Assembly: GCF_039941015.1 (NCBI RefSeq) | Contig: NZ_JBDVFI010000080.1 | Source: Sedimentitalea sp039941015 | Lineage (GTDB): Bacteria > Pseudomonadota > Alphaproteobacteria > Rhodobacterales > Rhodobacteraceae | Direction: 5' to 3' (one strand) | DNA length: 64,000 nt | Shown: piece after piece, positions 26,673-35,099 of the stretch | Numbering within the stretch: position 1 is the stretch's first letter | How the letters are laid out: the number at the start of each line of letters is the position of its first letter | The notes under the pieces: model-generated | Databases searched by the model: none | Told to the model about the DNA's origin: nothing | Seen by the model: only the letters and a program-made list of their open reading frames with translations | Made by a program: the position numbers and the translations under genes

Positions 26673-28039
26673 CGGCGCGCGGGTCCTCGTTTGCTCCGTT
26701 TCTTACCGCCACTACGTCCGCGCAGCTGCGATTTTTCAATCAGACCTTCGTACTGGTGCGCCAGAAGATGGCTCTGGGCCTGCTGGATCGTATCCATAGT
26801 CACGCTGACCACAATCAGCAACGAGGTGCCGCCAAAGTAGAACGGAATGGCAAACTGCGCGCGCAGAATTTCGGGCAGCAGGCAGACAGCGGCCAGATAG
26901 GCCGAACCGATGACCAGAACCCGGTTCACGACATATTCAAGATATTCAGCCGTCTTTTTGCCGGGGCGGATGCCAGGCACAAAGCCATTCTGGTTCTTGA
27001 GGTTGTCGGCGACATCATCCGGTTTGAACGAGACGTTGAACGTGTAGAAATAGGCGAAGAACACGATCATCGAGACGAAAAACAACAGATAGAGCGGCTG
27101 ACCCGGTCCAAAGTTCGCGAGCAGCCACGACATCACCGGACCGCTTGCCGACCCTTGCGAGAAGGTCGAGATCGTAACTGGCAGCAACAGCAGCGAACTG
27201 GCAAAGATCGCGGGGATCACACCGGCGGGATTGACCTTGACCGGCAGGTGCGAAGAACCACCGTCATAGACTTTCATCCCGACCTGACGGCGCGGGTACT
27301 GAATGTGGATCTTGCGCAAGGCGCGTTCCATGAACACCACAAAGGTGATCACCACCATGATCATCACAATCACACCGACGATAACCGCCGGGCTGACCGC
27401 ACCGGAGCGACCGCTTGCCAGGAATTGCGCAATGGCAGCTGGGATTTCGGCAACGATGCCGACAAAGATGATAAGCGAGATGCCGTTACCGATGCCGCGC
27501 GCCGTGATCTGCTCACCCAACCACATCAGGAACATGGTGCCCCCGACCAGCGTGATCATTGTGGACATGCGGAAGAACAGGCCCGGATCATGCGCCAGTT
27601 CACCGGATTCCAGCGACACTGCAAGGCCATAGGCCTGTACCGTCGCCAAAAGCACCGTACCATAGCGGGTATACTGGTTGATTTTCTTGCGGCCCTGCTC
27701 GCCCTCTTTCTTGAGCTGTTCGAGCTGTGGCACCATCGCGGTCATCAGCTGCACGATGATCGAGGCGCTGATATAGGGCATGATCCCGAGAGCAAAAATC
27801 CCCATTCGTCCCAGAGCGCCGCCGGTAAACATCGACACCATGCCGCCGATGCCCTGGCCCGCCTGTTCCATGAACTGACGAAGCGCAAGACCATCAATGC
27901 CAGGAACCGGTATGTACGTACCGAGGCGATAGACGATCAAAAGCCCGAGGGTGAACAGGATGCGGTTCCGAAGATCCGTCGCTTTGCCGAGCGCGGACCA
28001 ACTTGTGTTTGCCGCCATTTGCTCTGCTGCTGATACCAT
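26669..28039 (-). CDS. secY: Protein translocase subunit SecY
   Basis: Channel-forming subunit of the SecYEG protein export complex, 456 residues with ten membrane helices. NRILFTLGLLIVYRLGTYIPVPGID lies near residues 25-49, GIMPYISASIIVQLM near 92, and YPRRQVG in cytoplasmic loop C5 near 270. I use the ATG at 28039 (MVSAAEQMAANTSW); another ATG seven codons on is possible. An 11-bp-stem hairpin occupies the spacer after rplO. Confidence 0.96.
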   Translation of the reverse strand: MVSAAEQMAANTSWSALGKATDLRNRILFTLGLLIVYRLGTYIPVPGIDGLALRQFMEQAGQGIGGMVSMFTGGALGRMGIFALGIMPYISASIIVQLMTAMVPQLEQLKKEGEQGRKKINQYTRYGTVLLATVQAYGLAVSLESGELAHDPGLFFRMSTMITLVGGTMFLMWLGEQITARGIGNGISLIIFVGIVAEIPAAIAQFLASGRSGAVSPAVIVGVIVMIMVVITFVVFMERALRKIHIQYPRRQVGMKVYDGGSSHLPVKVNPAGVIPAIFASSLLLLPVTISTFSQGSASGPVMSWLLANFGPGQPLYLLFFVSMIVFFAYFYTFNVSFKPDDVADNLKNQNGFVPGIRPGKKTAEYLEYVVNRVLVIGSAYLAAVCLLPEILRAQFAIPFYFGGTSLLIVVSVTMDTIQQAQSHLLAHQYEGLIEKSQLRGRSGGKKRSKRGPARR

Positions 28040-28060
28040 GAATGGGGTCTCTTTTATGAC

Positions 28061-28098
28061 AACGCCGCCCGTGGCCGTTTTCCGGCTCGGGCGGCGTT
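28061..28098 (-). other. Hairpin between rplO and secY
   Basis: AACGCCGCCCG and CGGGCGGCGTT form an 11-bp stem around a 16-base loop, which itself has GGCCG/CGGCT-like ends. In the sense direction the hairpin is followed by GTCATAAAAGAG, not a T run, so it looks like an attenuating or stabilising element upstream of secY. Confidence 0.55.
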
Positions 28099-28147
28099 TT
28101 GGAAAACTGAGGTTTATGTAAGCGGCATATGCGCCGCTCACAACCCG

Positions 28148-28621
28148 TTATTCTGCTGCAGTCGCTTTCGTGACAGTCAGCAAGCCGCCCGCTTTCTCGA
28201 CCGCTTCAACGGCCGACTTGCTTGCGCCGGTCACTTCGAGCGTCACCTTGGAGGTGAAATCGCCCTTGGCGAGAACCCGGATACCGTCAAGTTTGCGACG
28301 CACCAGACCGCTGGCAATCAGCGCGTCTTCGGTGATCGCGGCGCCCGCGTCGAGTTTCTTGGCGTCGATGAATTTCTGGATCAGACCCAGGTTCACCACA
28401 GCAAAAGACTTGCGGTTCGGTTTGTTAAACCCGCGCTTTGGCAAACGTTGGTAGAGCGGCATCTGGCCGCCTTCGTAGCCGTTGATCGCCACACCCGAAC
28501 GGGATTTCTGACCTTTGATACCACGGCCACCAGTTTTACCGGTGCCGGAGCCAGGACCACGGCCAACGCGCTTGCGTTTCTTGGTTGCGCCTTCGTTATC
28601 GCGCAGTTCATGCAATTTCAT
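28148..28621 (-). CDS. rplO: 50S ribosomal protein L15
   Basis: Large-subunit protein, 157 residues, beginning MKLHELRDNEGATKKRKRVGRGPGSGTGKTGGRG, with GQKSRSGVAINGYEGGQMPLYQRLPKRGF near residues 38-66. AAAGGAGAAGCGAC precedes the ATG. It is the first gene of this cluster: the expected upstream neighbours rpmD and rpsE are absent, and a promoter is visible in front. Confidence 0.97.
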   Translation of the reverse strand: MKLHELRDNEGATKKRKRVGRGPGSGTGKTGGRGIKGQKSRSGVAINGYEGGQMPLYQRLPKRGFNKPNRKSFAVVNLGLIQKFIDAKKLDAGAAITEDALIASGLVRRKLDGIRVLAKGDFTSKVTLEVTGASKSAVEAVEKAGGLLTVTKATAAE

Positions 28622-28720
28622 GTCGCTTCTCCTTTTGCCGGAAATGACCCCCAGCGACGGGAGCGGTCAAACGCGGCGTTTCATGTCTGAGTCGTGCGGG
28701 CTGTGTCAGTCCACCGGGGG

Positions 28721-28749
28721 CGTATAGGCGAGGAGCGCGAACGGATCAA
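28721..28749 (-). promoter_or_regulatory. Sigma-70-type promoter for the rplO-secY-adk-rpsM-rpsK-rpoA-rplQ operon
   Basis: On the minus strand TTGATC, a 17-base spacer and TATACG form a near-canonical promoter about 100 bases upstream of rplO. Its position explains how the cluster is expressed without the upstream spc genes. Confidence 0.65.
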
Positions 28750-28859
28750 GTCGTGATGTTGCGCACGTCTCCTGGACTTTGGATTCCGATGTTAACGCAG
28801 CAAGTCTCCTGTGCGCCAAAGTCATCCCTTGAGATGTGCCCAGTTCAGACAGAGTTTCC

Positions 28860-29084
28860 TCAGTGAGGCACCACCTTGTTGGCTTCCGCTTCGGCGAGAT
28901 AAACAAAATCCGAGCGGCTCAGCCCGAGGTCTCTCAACTCGCGGTCATCCATGGTCTGCAATTCGCTGTAGGCGCGGTCGAATGCCGCGCGACGCGCGCG
29001 TGCGATTTTGATCGCGGCAACGAAATCACGGAAACGGGCTCTCAGCCCAAACCCTTCGAGGGTCGAAGTATGTGCATAAGTCAT
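28860..29084 (-). CDS. DUF1127 (YjiS-like) small protein
   Basis: A 74-residue basic protein whose C-terminal half, AFDRAYSELQTMDDRELRDLGLSRSDF, is the DUF1127 signature. Small arginine-rich DUF1127 proteins in alphaproteobacteria have been linked to RNA turnover and phosphate or stress responses, but each case differs. It lies alone between the ribosomal cluster and the aminotransferase gene. Confidence 0.85.
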   Translation of the reverse strand: MTYAHTSTLEGFGLRARFRDFVAAIKIARARRAAFDRAYSELQTMDDRELRDLGLSRSDFVYLAEAEANKVVPH

Positions 29085-29308
29085 CTAGTTAGTCCTTCAT
29101 ATTGGCAGTCATCGTTGCTTCAACGCGCCGCCGGTTCGTTTCATGAGGGGGATCTATGAGTGGCCGTTAGCGATAACCACGGCCATCGCGGTCTTGCCGC
29201 TATGCATTCAGCGCATAACCTATTGCGAGCAAACTGTCGGGTATAAGGGTCTGGACGCCCGTTCAGAGCGAGCCTAGGGTCCGCGCTGAACAGAGGACTC
29301 AAAAAGAC

Positions 29309-30178
29309 ATGGCGACCGGCAGCAATATCCGAACCTATTTCAATGGCACTTGGCATGATGGTGATGTACCGATCATGCGGGCTGCCGATCACGGTACGTG
29401 GTTGGGCAGCAGCGTGTTTGACGGGGCCCGGATGGTCAACGGTCTGACACCTGATCTCTATGCCCATTGCGAACGTGTGAACCGCTCTGCGCAGGCGTTG
29501 ATGCTGACCCCAACCGTCACTACCGAGGACATGGTCGCAGTTGTCCGCGAAGGTCTGGCCGCATATCCAAAGGATGCCGCCGTCTATATCCGCCCAATGT
29601 ACTGGGGAATTGATGGCGACGTGACAGCGATCGTGCCGCTTGCCGAAAAGACCGGATTCGCGATCTGCCTTGAGGAAATCCCGTTCGCCGCGCCAAGTGC
29701 CACCGCAACCCTGACCCGCACGCGGTTTCGCCGCCCGGTTCTGGAGGACGCGGTGGTCAACGCCAAGGCCGGCTGTCTATATCCCAACAACGCTCGCATG
29801 CTGGTCGAAGCACGCAGCAAGGGGTACTCCAATGCCCTCGTCGCTGACGTGATGGGCAACGTGGCGGAAACCGCGACGGCGAACATCTTTATGGTGCGTG
29901 ACGGAGAGGTCTTCACCCCGATCCCGAACGGGACATTCCTTGCCGGGATCACCCGTGCGCGCCACATCACCAACCTCAAGGCCGACAGTGTCCCGGTTCA
30001 TGAAACCATCCTCAGCTTTGAGGATTTCACTGAGGCGGACGAGGTGTTCATGACCGGTAACATGTCCAAGATCACACCGGTGACCGCCTTTGACGACACA
30101 CAATATCAGGCCGGCCCGATGGCACAGCGCTTACGCGACATGTACTGGGATTGGGCGGCCTCAAACGCCGCAACCTAG
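29309..30178 (+). CDS. Class IV aminotransferase, branched-chain type
   Basis: PLP enzyme of the branched-chain aminotransferase/D-amino-acid transaminase family, 289 residues. The PLP lysine is in VVNAKAGCLYPNNARMLVEA near residue 152; NVAETATANIFMVRDGEVFTP near 190 and TFLAGITRARHITNL near 212 are the cofactor-binding segments. It is shorter and more divergent than classical IlvE, so it may prefer other substrates. TATAAG upstream at about 29250 is a possible -10 box. Confidence 0.88.
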   Translation: MATGSNIRTYFNGTWHDGDVPIMRAADHGTWLGSSVFDGARMVNGLTPDLYAHCERVNRSAQALMLTPTVTTEDMVAVVREGLAAYPKDAAVYIRPMYWGIDGDVTAIVPLAEKTGFAICLEEIPFAAPSATATLTRTRFRRPVLEDAVVNAKAGCLYPNNARMLVEARSKGYSNALVADVMGNVAETATANIFMVRDGEVFTPIPNGTFLAGITRARHITNLKADSVPVHETILSFEDFTEADEVFMTGNMSKITPVTAFDDTQYQAGPMAQRLRDMYWDWAASNAAT

Positions 30179-30234
30179 CGGATTGCCAGAGCATCCCCGC
30201 TGAGTCATGATCGCCACCAAGGGAGAATATCGCG

Positions 30235-30690
30235 ATGCGCAAGTTTCTTGTGGTATTGGATGACAGCCGCGAATGCCTGAACGCGATGCGTTTTGCGGCG
30301 ATGCGTGCTGCGCATACCGGCGGAGGGGTGGCCATACTGTCGGTCATTCCCCCGGACGAATTCAATCACTGGATCGGCGTCGGTGAAGTGATGCGTGAAG
30401 AGTCCCGCGAGCGGATCCAAGCCCATTTCGAGGTCTTTGCAAAATGGATGCGTGACCGTCAGGGTGTCGACCCCGAGCTTGTGATCCGCGAGGGCGAAGC
30501 CGTGCCAGAGATCATTGCCCAGGTCAAAGAGGACCCCGAAATCGGCGTACTTGTCCTGGGTGCAGGCACCGACAAGAAAGGCCCCGGTCCGCTGGTGTCG
30601 CAGATGGCGCGATCCTCCGGGTCCCTGCCGATTCCGATTACCATCGTGCCCGGCGATCTGAGTAAGGAAAAACTGGAAGCCATTACCTGA
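30235..30690 (+). CDS. Universal stress protein UspA family
   Basis: A 151-residue USP-fold protein. It starts MRKFLVVLDDSRECLNAMRFAAMRA and ends with the nucleotide-binding G-2x-G-9x-G(S)-type loop, VLGAGTDKKGPGPLVSQMARSSGSLPIPITIVPG. The loop is intact enough for ATP binding. A strong AGGGAG ribosome site precedes the ATG. It is upstream of nfu but separated by a promoter with an iron-type box. Confidence 0.88.
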   Translation: MRKFLVVLDDSRECLNAMRFAAMRAAHTGGGVAILSVIPPDEFNHWIGVGEVMREESRERIQAHFEVFAKWMRDRQGVDPELVIREGEAVPEIIAQVKEDPEIGVLVLGAGTDKKGPGPLVSQMARSSGSLPIPITIVPGDLSKEKLEAIT

Positions 30691-30733
30691 TCGTTTTGGT
30701 TTCCGCGAATGGAGATTCGCGTGCCGCACGCAA

Positions 30734-30750
30734 TTTAGAACCATTCCAAA
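30734..30750 (+). promoter_or_regulatory. Irr/ICE-like iron-response box upstream of nfu
   Basis: TTTAGAA-CCA-TTCCAAA matches the alphaproteobacterial iron-control element (TTTAGAA-N3-TTCTAAA) at 13 of 14 palindrome positions. It ends two bases before the -35 hexamer of the nfu promoter, where a heme/iron-sensing regulator could block or aid RNA polymerase. Confidence 0.55.
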
Positions 30751-30752
30751 CC

Positions 30753-30781
30753 TTGACTTGATCTCGCCCCGGGCGCATATC
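30753..30781 (+). promoter_or_regulatory. Promoter of nfu
   Basis: TTGACT and CATATC are separated by exactly 17 bases and lie 26 bases before the nfu start. They adjoin the iron-type palindrome. Confidence 0.5.
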
Positions 30782-30806
30782 CAATAGACACAACCGGAGC
30801 CACGCC

Positions 30807-31370
30807 ATGTTCATCCAGACTGAATCCACACCAAACCCCGCCACGCTGAAATTCTTGCCGGGTCAGACCGTGCTGGACGCAGGAACGGCTGATTTCCCAT
30901 CTGCCGAAACGGCCGGGAAATCGCCACTGGCACAGCGCATTTTTGCCGTGCAGGGCGTCACCGGTGTGTTCTTTGGCAATGATTTTGTCACAGTCACCAA
31001 GGACGATGGTGTCGAGTGGGATCATGTGAAGCCTGCGATCCTTGGTGCCGTGATGGAGCATTTCCAATCCGGTCAGCCCGTCATCGACAGTGGTGAACAG
31101 GCGGCATCAGGCCACGCGGAACACAGCGGTGAGGACTCTGAGGTCGTCGACCAGATCAAGGACCTTCTGGACAGCCGCGTGCGTCCGGCCGTGGCACAGG
31201 ATGGTGGCGACATCACCTTTCACGGTTTTGAGCGTGGCGTCGTGTATCTCCACATGCAAGGCGCCTGCGCAGGCTGCCCGTCATCGACACTGACCCTAAA
31301 AATGGGCATCGAGAACCTGCTGCGCCATTATATCCCCGAAGTGACCGAGGTACGCCCGGTTGCCGTCTGA
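30807..31370 (+). CDS. NFU-type iron-sulfur scaffold/carrier protein
   Basis: Carrier that receives and delivers Fe-S clusters to target enzymes. The 187-residue product has the mitochondrial-type two-domain layout: an N-terminal NFU_N domain (MFIQTESTPNPATLKFLPGQ) and a C-terminal NifU-like domain starting near residue 110, with the cluster-binding CAGCPSS motif near 153. GGAG precedes the ATG. The stop overlaps the presumed TTG start of tsaB by 11 bases. Confidence 0.93.
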   Translation: MFIQTESTPNPATLKFLPGQTVLDAGTADFPSAETAGKSPLAQRIFAVQGVTGVFFGNDFVTVTKDDGVEWDHVKPAILGAVMEHFQSGQPVIDSGEQAASGHAEHSGEDSEVVDQIKDLLDSRVRPAVAQDGGDITFHGFERGVVYLHMQGACAGCPSSTLTLKMGIENLLRHYIPEVTEVRPVAV

Positions 31371-31959
31371 CCGGGTATTTCTGGCATTTGATACATCGGC
31401 CGCGCATTGCGCGGCCGCATTGCTGTCGGGTGGGCGGATCACCGTCAACCGACTCGAAACGATGCAACGCGGACAGGCCGAACGGCTGATGCCCCTGCTG
31501 CAAGAGGTCCTCTCCGAAGGGGGCGTCGACTGGCCTGATCTGACGGCAATCGGGGTCGGGGTTGGCCCCGGCAATTTCACCGGCATCCGCATTGCGGTAT
31601 CTGCCGCGCGGGGGCTGGCGCTTGGGCTGAACATTCCGGCTGTGGGTGTGAATGGCTGTCAGGCCCGAGGCTGGCTCGCGCCGAACAGTGTCGTCGCCAT
31701 CCCTGCCCCACGCGATCAGGTCTATCTCTGCGATTCCACCGATTCCTGTTCGATGCCGCGCCTGATGCCAAAGGTCGAGGCCGAGGACATCGCCGGCCGG
31801 CCCTTGCGCGCCGAAAGCAGCCCCAAACGGCTGGCAGAGGCAATTGCCTGGATCACCGCGGCAAACTGGCAGACCACAATCGCGCCACCTGCTCCGCTCT
31901 ATGCCCGCGCGGCGGATGCGGCCCCGTCAAGCGATGTGCCGCCGGTGTTGCTGGATTGA
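31360..31959 (+). CDS. tsaB: tRNA threonylcarbamoyladenosine biosynthesis protein TsaB
   Basis: Partner of TsaD in making t6A37 in ANN-decoding tRNAs. 199 residues of the ASKHA fold: FLAFDTSAAHCAAALLSGG at the start and GVGVGPGNFTGIRIAVSAARGLALG near residues 66-90. The start is a TTG at 31360 inside nfu; no ATG is available before the conserved region. The C-terminal half is diverged, as in other TsaB. It overlaps rimI. Confidence 0.9.
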   Translation: MPSDRVFLAFDTSAAHCAAALLSGGRITVNRLETMQRGQAERLMPLLQEVLSEGGVDWPDLTAIGVGVGPGNFTGIRIAVSAARGLALGLNIPAVGVNGCQARGWLAPNSVVAIPAPRDQVYLCDSTDSCSMPRLMPKVEAEDIAGRPLRAESSPKRLAEAIAWITAANWQTTIAPPAPLYARAADAAPSSDVPPVLLD

Positions 31960-32378
31960 TAACGCCAGCCGACATGGCAACCACCCACGCAGCCGCATTT
32001 ACGCAGGCTCGTCCGTGGAGCGCCGAAGAATTCGCAAGCCTGTTGGATCAGCGCTTTTGTCACGCGGCAGGCAACGCCGAGTGCTTTGCCCTGTTTCGCG
32101 TGATCGCAGATGAGGCCGAGCTTTTGACCATCGCCACCCATCCTGATGGCCAAAGACAGGGCCGTGCACTGGCCTGCATGTCACTCTGGCACGACACTGC
32201 ACGCGCCCTTGGTGCAGCACAGGCATTTCTGGACGTTGCTGCCGACAACCATCCGGCCATCGCACTCTATATGGCCTGCGGATATGTGCAGAGCGGAACC
32301 CGGACCGAATATTACCCGCGCCCGGATGCGGCCGCCTGTGATGCAATCCTGATGTCACGCAACCTCTCCCTATGTTAA
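31956..32378 (+). CDS. rimI: RimI-like ribosomal-protein/TsaD-neighbour N-acetyltransferase
   Basis: A 140-residue GNAT acetyltransferase. The acetyl-CoA loop is IATHPDGQRQGRALACMSL near residues 59-77 (Q/R-x-x-G-R), followed by FLDVAADNHPAIALYMACGYVQSGTRTEYYPRP. Its place right after tsaB is the usual alphaproteobacterial position for RimI. The best start is a TTG at 31956 that overlaps the tsaB stop and gives the family-like MITPADMA; an ATG at 31974 is the alternative. The substrate is probably a ribosomal protein N terminus, by family. Confidence 0.85.
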   Translation: MITPADMATTHAAAFTQARPWSAEEFASLLDQRFCHAAGNAECFALFRVIADEAELLTIATHPDGQRQGRALACMSLWHDTARALGAAQAFLDVAADNHPAIALYMACGYVQSGTRTEYYPRPDAAACDAILMSRNLSLC

Positions 32379-32412
32379 CCGCCCAAATCCTTTTGAGATA
32401 TCAGGAAAACGG

Positions 32413-32441
32413 TTGACCCCGTGTCGCGCCTGCGGCCTAAT
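32413..32441 (+). promoter_or_regulatory. Candidate promoter of the BMP-type ABC transporter operon
   Basis: TTGACC, a 17-base spacer and CCTAAT lie about 90 bases before the binding-protein start. The -35 box is good; the -10 box is only partly conserved. Confidence 0.4.
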
Positions 32442-32528
32442 TCGTGTCACAACTCTACGACGCACGAACCCGGGCCGCAAATCATGATCCTGACGGCCCC
32501 AAAACATAAAACAACCGGGAGATCCCAC

Positions 32529-33527
32529 ATGACCCTAATGAAATCCTTGATGGGTGCGGCTGCCAGCATGGCCCTGACCGCAGGCGCTGCGTTGGCAGAC
32601 CCCGCGCTCATCTTTGATCTGGGCGGCAAGTTTGACAAATCCTTTAACGAAGCCGCCTTTGCCGGTGCCACAAAATGGGCCGAGGAAACCGGTGGTTCGT
32701 TCCTGGAAATCGAGCTCCAGTCTGAAGCCCAACGCGAACAGGCGCTGCGCCGCTTTGCCGAGGCCGGTGCCAACCCGGTGATCACCATGGGCTTTGCCAT
32801 GGCTGACCCGCTCAGCACCGTTGCGCCGGACTATCCCGATACCAAATTCGTCGTGATTGACGTGAGCTGGCTGGACGTGGCCAACCTGCGTCAGGTCGCC
32901 TTTGCCGAGCATGAAGGGTCGTATCTCGTTGGCATGATGGCGGCGCTGGCAAGTGAAACCGGCACCGTCGGGTTCGTCGGCGGCATGGACGTGCCGCTGA
33001 TCCGGCATTTCGGCTGCGGGTATGCGCAGGGCGCCAAGGCGGTCAACCCGGACATCAATATCGTTGCAAACATGACCGGCACTACACCAGCGGCTTGGAA
33101 CGATCCGGTTAAGGGCAGCGAGTTGACCAAGGCGCAGATCAGCCAGGGCGCGGATGTGATCTATGCCGCAGCGGGCGGCACCGGTGTCGGTGTTCTGCAA
33201 ACGGCTGCGGATGAAGGCATCCTGTCAATCGGTGTCGACAGCAACCAGAACCACCTGCATCCGGGCAAGGTTCTGACCTCGATGCTCAAGCGGGTGGATG
33301 TTGCTGTTTACGATGCGATGAAAGCTGGAACTGATGTGGAAACCGGCGTGTTCACGCTCGGCCTGTCCGAAAACGGTGTGGGCTATGCGCTGGATGAGAA
33401 CAACGCCGATCTGGTCACCGACGAGATGAAGGCAACGGTGGATGAAGCACGGCAAAAGATCATCGACGGCGAAATTGACGTGGTCAGCTATTACGAAAAC
33501 GATACCTGCCCTGCCCTGAGCTTCTGA
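32529..33527 (+). CDS. BMP-family (nucleoside/purine) ABC transporter substrate-binding protein
   Basis: A 332-residue exported binding protein of the basic membrane protein/PnrA family. The signal peptide is MTLMKSLMGAAASMALTAGAALA (residues 1-23), and no lipobox cysteine is seen, so it should be free in the periplasm. DLGGKFDKSFNEAAFAGA and GFVGGMDVPLIRHFGCGYAQGAKAVNPDI are family signatures; GVDSNQNHLHPGKVLTSMLKRVD lies near residue 236. Members of this family bind nucleosides or purines; which one is not readable. GGGAG precedes the ATG. It heads a four-gene operon. Confidence 0.88.
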   Translation: MTLMKSLMGAAASMALTAGAALADPALIFDLGGKFDKSFNEAAFAGATKWAEETGGSFLEIELQSEAQREQALRRFAEAGANPVITMGFAMADPLSTVAPDYPDTKFVVIDVSWLDVANLRQVAFAEHEGSYLVGMMAALASETGTVGFVGGMDVPLIRHFGCGYAQGAKAVNPDINIVANMTGTTPAAWNDPVKGSELTKAQISQGADVIYAAAGGTGVGVLQTAADEGILSIGVDSNQNHLHPGKVLTSMLKRVDVAVYDAMKAGTDVETGVFTLGLSENGVGYALDENNADLVTDEMKATVDEARQKIIDGEIDVVSYYENDTCPALSF

Positions 33528-33529
33528 GC

Positions 33530-35098
33530 ATGGCGGTGGATAAGAACTCGGGGCGGCAGGAAGCTGCCGCCCCCCCCCCGGCAATTGAGCTGCGCGGGAT
33601 CTCCAAGGCGTTTGGGCCGGTTCAGGCCAACAAAGACATTTCCATCCGCGTCATGCCGGGCACGATCCACGGGATCATCGGCGAAAACGGCGCGGGCAAA
33701 TCGACACTGATGAGCATTCTCTACGGCTTTTACAAAGCCGACAAAGGCGAGATTTTCATTTCAGGTACCAAGACACAGATACCCGACAGTCAGGCTGCGA
33801 TCGCCGCTGGCATCGGCATGGTTTTTCAACACTTCAAGCTGGTCCAGAACTTTACCGTTCTGGAAAACATCGTGCTGGGTGCCGAAGATGGCCGCCTGCT
33901 GATGCCCTCATTGAACAAGGCGCGCAAAGAGCTGATCGAGCTTGAGAAAGAATATGGGCTGAACGTCGATCCTGATGCCCGGGTCGAAGATATTGGCGTT
34001 GGCAAGCAACAGAGGGTCGAGATCCTCAAGGCACTGTATCGGCAGGCCGAGATCCTGATTCTTGATGAGCCGACCGGCGTGCTGACCCCCGCCGAGGCCG
34101 ACCAGCTGTTCCGCATCCTTCACCGCCTGAAGGACGAGGGCAAGACTATCATCCTGATCACCCACAAGCTGCGCGAGATCATGGAAGCGACCGATACGGT
34201 CAGCGTCATGCGGCGCGGCGAGATGACGGCCACGGTCAAGACGTCGGAAACCAGCCCCGAGCATCTGGCAGAGCTGATGGTCGGGCGCAAGGTTCTGCTG
34301 CAAGTAGACAAAGTGCCCGCCAAGCCCGGCGAACCGATCCTGGAAATCGAGAACCTGAAAGTGGTCGATGACAAGGGTGTGGAGCGGGTCAAAGGCATCG
34401 ACCTGACCGTGCGCGCCGGCGAGATCCTCGGCATTGCCGGGGTCGCGGGCAACGGCCAGTCGGAACTGCTCGAGGTGTTGGGCGGCATGCGTACCGGGGC
34501 CGGCACAATTCGGGTCAATGGCGCGCCACTGGCCTTGTCAGGCCAAGGCTCTGATGGTCAGGCACGTCGCGACCAGCAGATCGCGCATGTGCCCGAAGAC
34601 CGACAGCGCGAAGGGTTGATCATGGAATTCCACGCGTGGGAGAACGTCGCGTTTGGCTATCATCGCGATGACATCTATCGCCGTGGCATGTTGATGGACA
34701 ACGCGACTCTGCGTGCCGATACCGAGGCCAAGATGGAACGGTTCGATGTGCGCCCGCCGGATCCATGGCTGGCCGCCAAGAATTTCAGCGGCGGCAACCA
34801 GCAAAAAATCGTGGTGGCGCGCGAAATCGAACGCAACCCCGAGTTGCTGCTGGTCGGACAGCCCACACGGGGCGTGGATATCGGCGCGATCGAATTCATC
34901 CACAAACAGATCGTCGCGCTGCGCGATCAGGGCAAGGCAATCTTGCTGGTCTCGGTCGAACTGGAAGAGATATTCTCGCTGTCAGACCGCATCGCGGTGA
35001 TGTTTGACGGGCATATCATGGGCGAGCGATTGCCGGACGAAACCGATGAAAAAGAGCTGGGCCTTTTGATGGCCGGTGTATCCGGGGAGGCCGCGTAA
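33530..35098 (+). CDS. BMP-type ABC transporter ATP-binding protein (double ATPase)
   Basis: A 522-residue protein with two fused ABC ATPase domains, as in simple-sugar and nucleoside importers. Domain 1: GENGAGKSTLMS near residue 51, DEPTGVLTPAEADQL near 180. Domain 2 begins near residue 262; its Walker A is degenerate (GVAGNGQSELLE), with signature FSGGNQQK and LLLVGQPTRGVD, as usual in this family. It follows the binding protein by 2 bases. A run of ten C residues (33570-33579) sits in codons 14-17 near the start and makes the frame slippage-prone. Confidence 0.9.
   Translation: MAVDKNSGRQEAAAPPPAIELRGISKAFGPVQANKDISIRVMPGTIHGIIGENGAGKSTLMSILYGFYKADKGEIFISGTKTQIPDSQAAIAAGIGMVFQHFKLVQNFTVLENIVLGAEDGRLLMPSLNKARKELIELEKEYGLNVDPDARVEDIGVGKQQRVEILKALYRQAEILILDEPTGVLTPAEADQLFRILHRLKDEGKTIILITHKLREIMEATDTVSVMRRGEMTATVKTSETSPEHLAELMVGRKVLLQVDKVPAKPGEPILEIENLKVVDDKGVERVKGIDLTVRAGEILGIAGVAGNGQSELLEVLGGMRTGAGTIRVNGAPLALSGQGSDGQARRDQQIAHVPEDRQREGLIMEFHAWENVAFGYHRDDIYRRGMLMDNATLRADTEAKMERFDVRPPDPWLAAKNFSGGNQQKIVVAREIERNPELLLVGQPTRGVDIGAIEFIHKQIVALRDQGKAILLVSVELEEIFSLSDRIAVMFDGHIMGERLPDETDEKELGLLMAGVSGEAA
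33570..33579 (+). repeat. C10 homopolymer inside the ABC ATPase reading frame
   Basis: Ten consecutive C residues encode part of AAPPPA just before the first conserved residues. A one-base slip would shift the frame and end translation early. Confidence 0.9.
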
Positions 35099-35099
35099 C

